Assembly: GCA_945865295.1 (NCBI GenBank)
Contig: CAMBDE010000004.1
Span: forward strand, 1 to 59,489
Length of the DNA stretch: 59,489 nucleotides
From: Chitinophaga pinensis
Lineage (GTDB): Bacteria > Bacteroidota > Bacteroidia > Chitinophagales > Chitinophagaceae
Direction of reading: 5' to 3'
The position numbers and the translations under genes are program-made. Shown here one piece after another: positions 6,826 through 14,701 of the stretch. Positions within the stretch are counted from its first letter, which is position 1. Each line of letters opens with the position of its first letter. The notes beneath the pieces are model-generated. The model made no database searches, was not told where the DNA came from, and saw nothing but the letters and a program-made list of their open reading frames with translations.

Positions 6826-9288
6826 ATGGAACAAAAAAAGTATCAAATCACAATCAACCCAACTCCGATTAAATTAAAGCCCTCAAAGTCGGATAAGTCA
6901 ATAGGCATAATTTATAATAACCTAAAATTAAAAACGGGTTTAACAGCAAATGAAATTGCCACTATTGTTCAGCAACCATATGGCTACACTTGGTCGGGTG
7001 GTGTTTTTAATGGTCTGGTAAAAAATGAAAATTGGTTATCTCAAAATGTGATAGGAATCGACTTTGACAATAAAGAGTCAATCATTTATCCTGAGGATGT
7101 TATTAAAAGACTAGAAAAGTATACCATTACACCGCAAATATGGTACCGTACATTTTCGTCAACGGATCAATTGTTAAAATTCAGGATAATGCTTCTGCTA
7201 GATGCTGAAATCATAGACCCAGGTCATCATGATGTATTAATGAAAGGGTTAAAAGCTGTATTCCCAGAAGCAGACTCTAAGTGTTTTAGAAAAGGTGGTT
7301 TCTTTTTTGCTGGAACAGATTCTCAAATAATATCCACGGAAGAAATTAAAACTTCTAAGCTCACCAAACATTTATCGCTTGAGTTGATCACTAAAGATAA
7401 AGGAAGAACCAGATCTATTGCACCCTTAAAGGGATGTAGTTTTTTGTTGGGGGGAGAAGTTGGAGAAAAAGGTAATTTATTATATAACAATAATAATAAA
7501 CAACGGAATTCTCCAAATACCGCCGGCGCTATTCCTGAAGGGAAAGAACAACTAAATATCGATTGGGATTTAGCTAGACATAAAGTCAAGATTATAGACC
7601 AATTCTTAAATGGTAAATGGTTGGATCATGATGAGCTATTCGGTCTTGCTACCAATTTGATCAATTTTAAAGGAGGAAGAAAGTTGATGAATGAAACCAT
7701 GATAAAATACAATAAGCAGGGTTTAACTGAGTATACAGATAATAATTTCAATATTTTCTCTTACCTCGGAATAGTTTATTATCCCCCAGAACCAATTCAT
7801 GTTTTTTCTGATAATGACGAGGATAAACACATTTATGATTTAGAAACAGAACTATTAAATCAAAGAGGAAAAATTCAGGTATTAGAAGTAATAAATAAGA
7901 TTCCATTAAAAGAGGCAGTACAAAAGCTAAAAAATCATTTTGAATATACCCTGAAAAGTACTGAATTAGATAAAATTCATATTCTTAAACTTCCAACTGC
8001 CATTGGGAAAACAAGATTATTATCATCTGTTTCTAACGCTACAATATCTTTCCCTACTAATGACTTAAAGCAAGAGGTAACGGCACGAATGAGCGTTCCC
8101 TATCAAATGACTCCAAACATTATTAGATTCACTGATGAGCGAATAAATAAATTGATCGACAACTACTATGCAATGGGGCTACATCAAAAAGCTGTGGCTG
8201 TTTTGCACAATATCGTTTCAGGTAGATTTACTTATACTGTAAATAGTGAAGATTTAAGTCAAGCTATAGCATACCTTGATCAGCTTGAAAAGTGTATGAA
8301 GTCCGAGGAAACAGTTTTAACAACCCATACAAGGGCTGTACATTCGAAGTTTAGTCATGATACATTAATATTTGATGAAGACCCATTAGGATCGTTAGTT
8401 CAAATTAACCATGTTAAAATTTCAGATTTATTTGCGATTGGTCTTGCTCTAGAAAAGGGCAGGCAAGATTTAACCAATGTTATAAATATCCTAGAAAGTG
8501 CGAACAAAGGAGAAATAAAACTCTCTCCCACTTTACTTATAAATCTTGATGAACTAGTTGATAAGGTATCAGATTCAAAATGGGCCGATTCAAATATTTT
8601 CGGTTTTTTCTCTTCTTCCTTCTTTGTTAAGGATTCATTAGATCCGAACCTAATACACTATGTTAATAAAGTAGACTTACCCAAGGATAAGAAAATTATT
8701 ATTCTCTCTGCTACCATAAATCCAACCATCTACAAATATCTGTTCGGTGATAGAATTGAGGTATTTGATGTTGGGGATGTAGAGCAAAAGGGTAAAATAA
8801 TACAACATACCAATCGCTCCTGCTCACGTAAAGGGCTTAGGCAATATGCTAAACAGATAAGTGAAGAAGTAGGAGAAAAAAAGGTAATCACGTTTAAATC
8901 AATGAAACATGAATTTTCAAATGCCTGTGATGAAATATACTTCGGTAATTGCTCTGGATACGATACACTAGCCGGAGAAGATCTAGTTGTAGTTGGAACC
9001 CCACACCGAAATAATGTTGAATATCTATTACTAGCCAAAGTTTTGGGCATCAACTTTAAAACCTCCGATACCACTATGGGGTATAAAGAAATAGAATATA
9101 ATGGATTTAAATTTATGTTCAACTGCTATGACAATCTTGAACTCAGAGAGATCCAACTGGGATTAATTGAATCTGATTTAATTCAAGCAATTGGAAGAGC
9201 TAGAACCTTAAGAACTGATGCAACAGTAGAAGTATATTCGAATTTTCCCCTAAGAATATCTGACAAATTTATCTGGGGTAAAACTTAA
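6826..9288 (+). CDS. primase-polymerase-like / SF2 helicase replication protein
   Basis: An 820-residue protein. The ATG at 6826 (MEQKKYQITINPTPIK) is preferred to an upstream ATG at 6694 because the extra 44 residues are AT-rich noise overlapping the divergent gene. The N-terminal part (about 60-200) has IGIDFDN and KFRIMLLLD, the pattern of archaeo-eukaryotic-type primases. The second half is a superfamily 2 helicase: PTAIGKT Walker A (about residue 390), FDEDP motif II (about 515), LSATIN motif III (about 628) and IQAIGRART motif VI (about 786). It is likely the replication initiator or primase-helicase of the element in its excised form. The glycine-rich stretch near residue 210 is probably the linker. 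Confidence 0.8.
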   Translation: MEQKKYQITINPTPIKLKPSKSDKSIGIIYNNLKLKTGLTANEIATIVQQPYGYTWSGGVFNGLVKNENWLSQNVIGIDFDNKESIIYPEDVIKRLEKYTITPQIWYRTFSSTDQLLKFRIMLLLDAEIIDPGHHDVLMKGLKAVFPEADSKCFRKGGFFFAGTDSQIISTEEIKTSKLTKHLSLELITKDKGRTRSIAPLKGCSFLLGGEVGEKGNLLYNNNNKQRNSPNTAGAIPEGKEQLNIDWDLARHKVKIIDQFLNGKWLDHDELFGLATNLINFKGGRKLMNETMIKYNKQGLTEYTDNNFNIFSYLGIVYYPPEPIHVFSDNDEDKHIYDLETELLNQRGKIQVLEVINKIPLKEAVQKLKNHFEYTLKSTELDKIHILKLPTAIGKTRLLSSVSNATISFPTNDLKQEVTARMSVPYQMTPNIIRFTDERINKLIDNYYAMGLHQKAVAVLHNIVSGRFTYTVNSEDLSQAIAYLDQLEKCMKSEETVLTTHTRAVHSKFSHDTLIFDEDPLGSLVQINHVKISDLFAIGLALEKGRQDLTNVINILESANKGEIKLSPTLLINLDELVDKVSDSKWADSNIFGFFSSSFFVKDSLDPNLIHYVNKVDLPKDKKIIILSATINPTIYKYLFGDRIEVFDVGDVEQKGKIIQHTNRSCSRKGLRQYAKQISEEVGEKKVITFKSMKHEFSNACDEIYFGNCSGYDTLAGEDLVVVGTPHRNNVEYLLLAKVLGINFKTSDTTMGYKEIEYNGFKFMFNCYDNLELREIQLGLIESDLIQAIGRARTLRTDATVEVYSNFPLRISDKFIWGKT

Positions 9289-9468
9289 ATTATTACTGAT
9301 TAAACATGGATTTAAGTCAAAATAAACAAAAATTTAGTACCATTTGTGTCGTGTTTATCAATATACATAAGACAAGATATTTTGTAGAACTATTCGAAAC
9401 ACACTGTTACTACAAAGTTGGGATATTTACTCTAAAATCGAAATTATGATGCACTGAAATAAAAATAA

Positions 9469-9497
9469 AAAAAGGATGGTAGAAAGCCATCCTTTTT
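9469..9497. terminator. bidirectional rho-independent terminator
   Basis: A perfect 11-base stem (AAAAAGGATGG with CCATCCTTTTT) around a 7-base loop. It is flanked by A and T runs, so it can stop transcription from both the helicase gene (plus strand, ends 9288) and the opposing small gene (ends 9524). The rest of 9289-9468 holds nothing I can recognise. Confidence 0.85.
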
Positions 9498-9523
9498 CAA
9501 ATCATCACCTAATAATTATTAAT

Positions 9524-9868
9524 TTATAAAGAATAAAACATTACCCCACACGGTTGAATACCAATTGATGGCAAGAAATCATTGTGAAAATACCCGAATA
9601 TCAAATCATCCGATTGATTAGAAGAAAAATAACTTAATGTAGAGTCCTTTCTTTTTATTGGCTGATCAAAATTAAGTTCCAAAATTGAACTTGATCCAGG
9701 TAAACAGTCAGGATAAACCTCTTCAATTAGATCGCATTTAAATTTTATTAAATCATTATCAGAGACCTTAATTCTCATCGTTCTTCTATCCTGGCTTAAT
9801 TCTAGATCAAGCCCAAGAGAGATTAGTTTCTTTACCGAAGTACGCGGTATTGTGCTAAAATATTCCAT
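9524..9868 (-). CDS. hypothetical protein
   Basis: A 114-residue protein if the ATG at 9868 (MEYFSTIPRTSVKKLISLGL) is used; a longer frame from 9898 begins with a hydrophobic stretch unlikely to be real. It is acidic with mixed alpha/beta composition and an aromatic C-terminus; no motif is recognised. It shares an identical 20-base upstream element with the 91-residue gene at 10010-10285, so both are probably controlled together. Confidence 0.5.
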   Translation of the reverse strand: MEYFSTIPRTSVKKLISLGLDLELSQDRRTMRIKVSDNDLIKFKCDLIEEVYPDCLPGSSSILELNFDQPIKRKDSTLSYFSSNQSDDLIFGYFHNDFLPSIGIQPCGVMFYSL

Positions 9869-9898
9869 ATAATTTATTTTTATAAGATAAAATATCAC

Positions 9899-9918
9899 TA
9901 AAATCTTAAAAAGTAAAC
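9899..9918 (-). promoter_or_regulatory. 20-bp shared upstream element, copy 1
   Basis: Identical over 20 bases (minus strand begins GTTTACTTTTTAAG) to 10332-10351. It sits 31 bases upstream of the 114-residue gene. Probably a shared promoter or operator. Confidence 0.5.
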
Positions 9919-10009
9919 CCTTAAATAATTATGTTTAAAAAAGCACTTTAAATATGGGATTTAGCCAGCAAAAAAAATAGATTTTAAATCAATATTCTTA
10001 AAAGAATAC

Positions 10010-10285
10010 TCAATCATCGTCACAGTTGCAATAATTTTTGCTTAAAAAAGTATTGATTTCACGAAGTGTATCATTATAAACATACCAATACAACATAATC
10101 GATAATATATATTCTCGATCATAGCTATCTCCCATAAATTCTTTTCCATTTTCTTGGCAATGGTGTATCAGAATAGCTACACCAAACTCTACTTGTTCTC
10201 TTGCTAATTGGTGGTTAAAATGCTTTCCATAAACTCCACCTGGGCCATAAAATCTAAATACGTAATCTATAAATTCTTCTTTCAT
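10010..10285 (-). CDS. hypothetical protein
   Basis: A 91-residue protein with an aromatic, histidine-containing core (FRFYGPGGVYGKHFNHQL, AILIHHCQENGKEF, LYWYVYNDTL) and a short acidic, cysteine-containing tail (NYCNCDDD). No family recognised. It carries the same 20-base upstream element as the 114-residue gene, which argues it is a real gene of the same regulon, probably accessory cargo. Confidence 0.5.
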   Translation of the reverse strand: MKEEFIDYVFRFYGPGGVYGKHFNHQLAREQVEFGVAILIHHCQENGKEFMGDSYDREYILSIMLYWYVYNDTLREINTFLSKNYCNCDDD

Positions 10286-10331
10286 TGTTTTTAAACCTTT
10301 TTTTTACTAAAGGATAATTAAAATATGCATA

Positions 10332-10351
10332 TAAAATCTTAAAAAGTAAAC
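10332..10351 (-). promoter_or_regulatory. 20-bp shared upstream element, copy 2
   Basis: Exact copy of 9899-9918, 46 bases upstream of the 91-residue gene, in the same orientation relative to the gene. Confidence 0.5.
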
Positions 10352-10391
10352 ACTAAATAAAAGTTTGAATATTTATTAAATAAAAAAAGAA

Positions 10392-10505
10392 ATGAAAAAG
10401 AGGAAAATTATCATTATCACGGAGGAACAAGCGAAAAAACTGATTAATCAAATAATTAATGAGTCTAAATTGAACCTTAAACTGAAAAAATATTTATTAA
10501 AATAA
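10392..10505 (+). CDS. possible 37-residue basic peptide
   Basis: An ATG opens 37 codons, beginning MKKRKIIIITEEQAKKLINQ and ending KKYLLK. The amphipathic, lysine-rich pattern with a TEEQAKKLIN helix looks protein-like, and GGAG occurs inside rather than upstream. Divergent from the 91-residue gene. Could be a small regulator or chance. Confidence 0.35.
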   Translation: MKKRKIIIITEEQAKKLINQIINESKLNLKLKKYLLK

Positions 10506-10570
10506 ATATGGTCAATTATTTGACTTTGTCAACTTTTTTCCTTAAATTTTATCATATTAATTAGCAAAAA

Positions 10571-10665
10571 TACTAATGTACTAATATTTCTAATTACTAT
10601 TTTACTAAGTAATAATATACTAAATGCTAATTTTCTAGGCACTAACTACTATTATACTAAGTAGT
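10571..10665. repeat. degenerate 8-base TACTAAT-type tandem repeats
   Basis: About eleven diverged copies of a TACTAAT-like word at roughly 8-base steps (clear ones at 10571, 10579, 10618 and 10655). This lies within the 458-base gene-free stretch 10506-10963, which otherwise holds only the IS21-like repeat relics. Confidence 0.4.
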
Positions 10666-10706
10666 TTATTCTAATTTCTTTTCAATAAAAATCAAACTGT
10701 GTCAGT

Positions 10707-10730
10707 ATTCCGCTCAAACTAAACCTACCA
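10707..10730. repeat. partial copy of the accessory direct repeat
   Basis: ATTCCGCTCAAACT (14 bases) is identical to the start of the 11472-11534 repeat, then diverges. It is preceded by GTGTCAG. The arrangement of several related units near one edge recalls the multiple terminal repeats of IS21-family elements. Confidence 0.4.
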
Positions 10731-10792
10731 ATGTTAGTTTAATTATTAGCTTCCAAAGTGGTTCTTTCTAATATTCCGAGCATATTCTGCAT

Positions 10793-10855
10793 ATTCTACG
10801 CAAACTGAGCCACCCTTTATCAATTCTAACCTCCTATTCTAGCGTTTGTGAGCCA
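10793..10855. repeat. 63-bp imperfect direct repeat, left copy
   Basis: Aligns without gaps to 11472-11534 with about 53 of 63 positions identical, including the exact core ACCCTTTATCAATTCTAACC. The pair brackets the 154-residue gene. Each copy contains two related sub-units (AAACTGAGCC and the GTTnGnGAGCCA part). Confidence 0.6.
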
Positions 10856-10963
10856 TAACGGTGTGGTCATTGTAGGCTTCCCCCGAAATAGTTAAGTTTT
10901 AAAAATGGACAAATTTTGTAACTTTAAAAACCCGTAAAATAAACTTTATTAAATTCATCAATT

Positions 10964-11428
10964 ATGGAACCTCCAAAGCGATACTTCCACTATACAACAG
11001 AAAATAGATTAGAAATAATATTACAAAGTGAAATTATTTTACTGGCAGGCTCTGGCATTGAAAATAAAAATGAAAAACCATGTGCATGGGTGTCCTCCAA
11101 CCCAAAATGGGAATCTACTGCAACAAAACTGATTAAGAATCAAAAAGGAATAATAACTCAAATGACCTTTGAAGAGCAATTGAAAAACTTTGGTTGTGCG
11201 AGAATTGAGGTCGAATCTAAGGGCTTATTACCTTGGAAGACCATTCGAAAAATTGCTAAAATCAAACCAACGATGGCAGATGCAATGGAATCCTCAGGTA
11301 TTCGAATTGGAGGAAATCCTTCTGAATGGTTTGGAAGTTTTTCTCCTATTGATATTAATCGATGGATTAGAGCAGAAATTTTTAGAGACGGGGAATGGGT
11401 TGAATATGAAGTATTTGAAGAAAAATAA
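10964..11428 (+). CDS. hypothetical protein, repeat-flanked
   Basis: A 154-residue soluble protein beginning MEPPKRYFHYTTENRLEIIL. The opening (F/Y)HYTT...L..IL.SEI.L is reminiscent of the first strand and helix of small ADP-ribosyltransferase-fold proteins such as DarT-type domains, followed by WVSSNPKWESTATKL. The conserved catalytic residues cannot be assigned with confidence, so that relation is only a suggestion. The gene stands between two 63-base direct repeats, as if it were a cassette inserted or mobilised with them. Confidence 0.6.
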   Translation: MEPPKRYFHYTTENRLEIILQSEIILLAGSGIENKNEKPCAWVSSNPKWESTATKLIKNQKGIITQMTFEEQLKNFGCARIEVESKGLLPWKTIRKIAKIKPTMADAMESSGIRIGGNPSEWFGSFSPIDINRWIRAEIFRDGEWVEYEVFEEK

Positions 11429-11471
11429 CTTTTTTTGAGAATAAAGATAGTCCCTTTTCTGCTGAGAGCAA

Positions 11472-11534
11472 ATTCCGCTCAAACTGAGCTACCCTTTATC
11501 AATTCTAACCTCCCATTCCGCCGTTAGAGAGCCA
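11472..11534. repeat. 63-bp imperfect direct repeat, right copy
   Basis: Second copy of the 10793-10855 repeat, 679 bases further along, beginning ATTCCGCTCAAACTGAGC. It lies between the 154-residue gene and the pRiA4b ORF-3-like gene. Confidence 0.6.
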
Positions 11535-11614
11535 CTTGGATGTAACCGTGACCTAATAGCTCAAAGTTGCGCACATAATCATTTAATGCTAATTTACAGT
11601 TCAATTCCAACCAC

Positions 11615-12196
11615 ATGCCAACGTATACATTCAAAATAAATCTAATAAACACGGAACCCTTGGTTTCAAGAACCATTAAGGTATGCTCAGAGACTACTCT
11701 ATATCTGATGCATCATATCATTCAAACCGCTATGGGCTGGGAAAATCGTCATTTGTATGAGTTCTCCATCAATAACTTACGTTTTGCAGATAGTAGACTT
11801 GTCGACGAGGAATATGGGGATATGACAGATGTTAAGACGGTCCTATTGGAGGATGTTTTTCCCAAAATTGGGACGTCAGCTATTTACCTTTATGATTTTG
11901 GAGATGGGTGGAAGCACAAACTCGAACTAATTGAAATAAGCAATGCTCCGCAAAATGAATTGTTGCCGTCTTTTGTTTCAGGCCAAAATGCATGTCCACC
12001 AGAAGACTGCGGAGGCGTTAATCGCTACAGAGAAATTATTGAGATTTTAGCTGATTCTACGCATGAAGAATATGAAATCATAGTGGATTGGTTAGGTCCA
12101 AAATTTAATCCTGTTGCATTTAATAAATTAACAATTGAGAGAGGGCTAGGAATTTTGGGAGCTAAAATCAAGGCATATGAAAAAGGCTTCAAATAA
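11615..12196 (+). CDS. plasmid pRiA4b ORF-3 family protein
   Basis: A 193-residue protein with the hallmark of the pRiA4b ORF-3 (PRiA4_ORF3) family: an N-terminal strand-helix region (HHIIQTAMGWENRHLYEF) and the signature YLYDFGDGWKHKLEL at about residues 91-105, then CPPEDCGG at about residues 128-135. This family is common on plasmids and in accessory regions; its biochemical role is not settled. Length is normal. It stands just outside the glycan locus and ends 25 bases before the shared terminator. Confidence 0.88.
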   Translation: MPTYTFKINLINTEPLVSRTIKVCSETTLYLMHHIIQTAMGWENRHLYEFSINNLRFADSRLVDEEYGDMTDVKTVLLEDVFPKIGTSAIYLYDFGDGWKHKLELIEISNAPQNELLPSFVSGQNACPPEDCGGVNRYREIIEILADSTHEEYEIIVDWLGPKFNPVAFNKLTIERGLGILGAKIKAYEKGFK

Positions 12197-12216
12197 ACTC
12201 TTAATCCATTAAAACG

Positions 12217-12239
12217 TAAAAACCCACCAAGTGGTGGGT
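12217..12239 (-). terminator. terminator of the glycan locus
   Basis: A perfect 8-base stem (ACCCACCA with TGGTGGGT) with a 2-base centre at 12222-12239. On the minus strand it is followed by TTTTT, 28 bases beyond the stop of the last glycan gene. Also positioned to stop the convergent pRiA4b ORF-3-like gene, though the T-run on that side is poor. Confidence 0.8.
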
Positions 12240-12266
12240 CATTTAATTTATAAGTTTAAAAGTATT

Positions 12267-12818
12267 CTAGTGACTAACTCCCTTACTAAATAATACATTA
12301 GTGAAGGTCTTGATAATAATCTCAATATCAAAAAGTGTAGATCTTTTATATAGGTATTCTTGCTCTAATTGAACCTTCTTTTCTATAGTGATATCATCTC
12401 TACCATTAATCTGTGCCCAACCCGTAATTCCAGGCTTTAACTTATCTACGCCTGTTGCTACTCTTAATGTCATTAAATCGTCTTGATTATATAGTGCAGG
12501 TCTAGGGCCCACGAATACCATTTCTCCTTTGATGATGTTAATGAGGTTTGGTAATTCGTCCAAACTCAATTTACGCAACACTCCTCCTATTCTCAACAAA
12601 TAAGATGCAGGGTTTTCTAATAAATGCGTTGCTACATTAGGTGTATTCTTCTTCATGCTCCTAAACTTATAGATGTAAAAGAAAATGTAATTTACGCCTA
12701 CCCTTTTTTGTTTGAATAATATGGGCGACCCGTCTTCTATGAATATGGCCAAAGTCACAGCAAGAAAGATTGGCGACAGAATTACGAGAATGATGAGGGC
12801 GAATAAACGATTAAGCAT
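12267..12818 (-). CDS. initiating phosphoglycosyl transferase (PglC-type)
   Basis: A 183-residue monotopic phosphoglycosyl transferase. It has one N-terminal hydrophobic re-entrant segment (about 4-28), the FKQKRVG and YKFRSM motifs, the Asp-Glu catalytic dyad in LSLDELPNLINI, and the GPRPALY and KPGITGWAQINGRD motifs. It transfers a sugar-1-phosphate from UDP-sugar to undecaprenyl phosphate at the inner membrane, starting repeat-unit assembly. This is the short PglC form, without the WbaP-type extra domain. It overlaps the epimerase gene by 8 bases; this pair often works together, the epimerase/reductase supplying the first sugar. It is the last gene of the locus. Confidence 0.92.
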   Translation of the reverse strand: MLNRLFALIILVILSPIFLAVTLAIFIEDGSPILFKQKRVGVNYIFFYIYKFRSMKKNTPNVATHLLENPASYLLRIGGVLRKLSLDELPNLINIIKGEMVFVGPRPALYNQDDLMTLRVATGVDKLKPGITGWAQINGRDDITIEKKVQLEQEYLYKRSTLFDIEIIIKTFTNVLFSKGVSH

Positions 12819-13695
12819 AGTCCGTAAAAGATTTAAATGTTTGCATTAATCCCTCTTTTGATGAGACGGGAAATTGCTTACCTAAGGCTTCTTTAATCTT
12901 TGTATTACTTACTATGTAGCTCTCTGTAAGTTTCTGTAAGCGTTCGGAATTTAGCGGTAATTTTAAAAAATCTCCTATACGTGCTAGTACCTTTATGAAG
13001 TTTTTATTAAAATTCAAAATCTTTGCTTTCTTTTCCTTTGATTCGGCAATCATTTTAATTACTTCATTCGTAGATAATGGAACATCATCTGCTACATTAT
13101 ACACTCCAGATGGGATATCTTCTCTTTCTATTAACTCTTTAATTATAAAACAAAGATTTTCAATGGAGAGGTAAGACCGAGAGTTTTCGAATAAACCTAA
13201 GGGCCATGGAAAACCATTAGAAACTAAACCGTATAATAGATTAAGATTCCCCTTATTCCCTGGACCATGAATCATACACGGACGTAAAATATAGACTCTT
13301 TTTTTTTCAGGAATTGGCTGCGAAAGAATATATTTTTCTGCTAACAGTTTACTTTTACCATAATGAGTAATTGGATTAGGAATAGCGTCCTCTAACAATA
13401 CTTCATTTACCTTGTCAGCTAGAGCTTTAACTGAACTAAGAGTTATAAATACTTTAGCATTAGATGCTAAAAAAGCATCATAAATTTGTTTAGAAAAGTC
13501 AGTATTTACCTTATAATATTCCTCCGATGTTAAAGTTTTTTTTAGATCATGTGCTATCCCTGCACAATTTATTACTACATTAGAATTAATATCAAGATTT
13601 TGATTTCTAGTATGAAGTATTAATTCGCTTTTAATAAAATAATTAGTGAGCGCCTTACCTACGAATCCATTTGATCCAGTGATAAATATTTTCAA
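12811..13695 (-). CDS. NAD-dependent epimerase/dehydratase (SDR)
   Basis: A 294-residue extended short-chain dehydrogenase: ITGSNGFVGKAL nucleotide-binding loop, NCAGIAHD, and the catalytic YGKSK. The start codon is a TTG at 13695, where the family's MKIFITG begins; no ATG is available upstream. Proteins of this type next to PglC usually reduce or epimerise the UDP-4-keto-6-deoxyhexosamine made by a CapD/PglF-type dehydratase, giving for example UDP-QuiNAc or UDP-FucNAc. Here that dehydratase is at 53645-55612. The exact sugar is not determinable. Confidence 0.82.
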   Translation of the reverse strand: MKIFITGSNGFVGKALTNYFIKSELILHTRNQNLDINSNVVINCAGIAHDLKKTLTSEEYYKVNTDFSKQIYDAFLASNAKVFITLSSVKALADKVNEVLLEDAIPNPITHYGKSKLLAEKYILSQPIPEKKRVYILRPCMIHGPGNKGNLNLLYGLVSNGFPWPLGLFENSRSYLSIENLCFIIKELIEREDIPSGVYNVADDVPLSTNEVIKMIAESKEKKAKILNFNKNFIKVLARIGDFLKLPLNSERLQKLTESYIVSNTKIKEALGKQFPVSSKEGLMQTFKSFTDYA

Positions 13696-13700
13696 AATAC

Positions 13701-14696
13701 TTAAATTTGATTATTGTATGGCTGATAAAAAACAATTTGAGCACCACCACTTTCAAGCTTAAAATCAACTTTTTGCAAGTTAGATAATGCATTTATAATT
13801 TTATTATGCTTTTCAGGAGGAGCAAAAAACATTATAAAGCCTCCATTACCAGCACCCAAAAGTTTTCCTCCTGTAGCACCATTTTTTAAGCCTTCTTTGT
13901 ACCATGAGTCAATTTGAATGTCAGAAATACCATTTGTCAATTGTGTTTTTAAAGCCCAATTTTCATGTAAAATTTGACCGAAATTTTTGATTGAATTACT
14001 TTCAAGTTCAGCTTTTAATTCAAATGATAACTCTACCATTCTACGCAATAGTAATTTCTTACTCAAAGAAACAGTCTCTTTGGATTGCTTTGCTAATAAA
14101 GCAGAAGCACTTCTTGTCCTTCCAGTAAAAAAAACTAATGTATGGTCTTCAATTTCTTTATGTAGATTAGGACTACAAATTATTGGTTCTACAGAAACTG
14201 CTTCATTGGGGTAAAATTTTATTAAATTTATTCCTCCATATGCAGCTGCATATTGATCTTGTTTCCCTATAGGTTCGTTGCATTTAATTATTTCAATTTC
14301 ACAAGCTTCTTTTGCAAGTTGATCTTTGGATACATATTGATTTTTATAAGCGTAAAGTGCGTTTAATAAACCAACAGTAAAGGAACTAGATGATCCAAGG
14401 CCGGATCCCTTTGATGGAATATCCGCTAATGATGCAATTTCTAATCCTCCTTTAATATCAAGAAAGGATAAAACTTGTTTAAAAATTGGATGTTCGATAT
14501 CATTTACTGAAGATACTTCTTCGGTTTTACTATAATTCAATCTTATGTTGCCGTCAAACTTAGGATTTAAAGCAATGTAGACGTATTTATTAATGCTTGT
14601 TGAGAGCACAGCTCCCAACTCATCTTGATAAAAAGATGGCAAATCACTTCCCCCGCCTACCCAACTCATTCTAAGTGGTGTTTTACTAATTATCAT
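13701..14696 (-). CDS. hddA: D-glycero-D-manno-heptose-7-phosphate kinase
   Basis: A 331-residue GHMP-family kinase. Motif 1 is TPLRMSWVGGGSDLPSF, motif 2 the ATP-binding GSGLGSSSSFTVG (about residues 95-107), motif 3 GATGGKLLGAGNGGFI. The GGGSDLP signature is that of HddA and FKP-type heptose/fucose kinases. It phosphorylates C1 of heptose 7-phosphate in the GDP-D-glycero-alpha-D-manno-heptose pathway. The next step upstream in the operon is the HddC/GmhB fusion, 5 bases away, which supports the heptose reading over fucose. Confidence 0.85.
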   Translation of the reverse strand: MIISKTPLRMSWVGGGSDLPSFYQDELGAVLSTSINKYVYIALNPKFDGNIRLNYSKTEEVSSVNDIEHPIFKQVLSFLDIKGGLEIASLADIPSKGSGLGSSSSFTVGLLNALYAYKNQYVSKDQLAKEACEIEIIKCNEPIGKQDQYAAAYGGINLIKFYPNEAVSVEPIICSPNLHKEIEDHTLVFFTGRTRSASALLAKQSKETVSLSKKLLLRRMVELSFELKAELESNSIKNFGQILHENWALKTQLTNGISDIQIDSWYKEGLKNGATGGKLLGAGNGGFIMFFAPPEKHNKIINALSNLQKVDFKLESGGAQIVFYQPYNNQI

Positions 14697-14701
14697 ATTT
14701 A

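Noticed and set aside
10793-11534. Integron attC sites
   Set aside because: Repeats lack the paired RYYYAAC/GTTRRRY core arrangement of attC; IS21-like terminal repeats fit better.
1491-12266. Exact attachment-site repeats of the integrated element
   Set aside because: No convincing direct repeat pair or tRNA target could be found by eye; borders left open.
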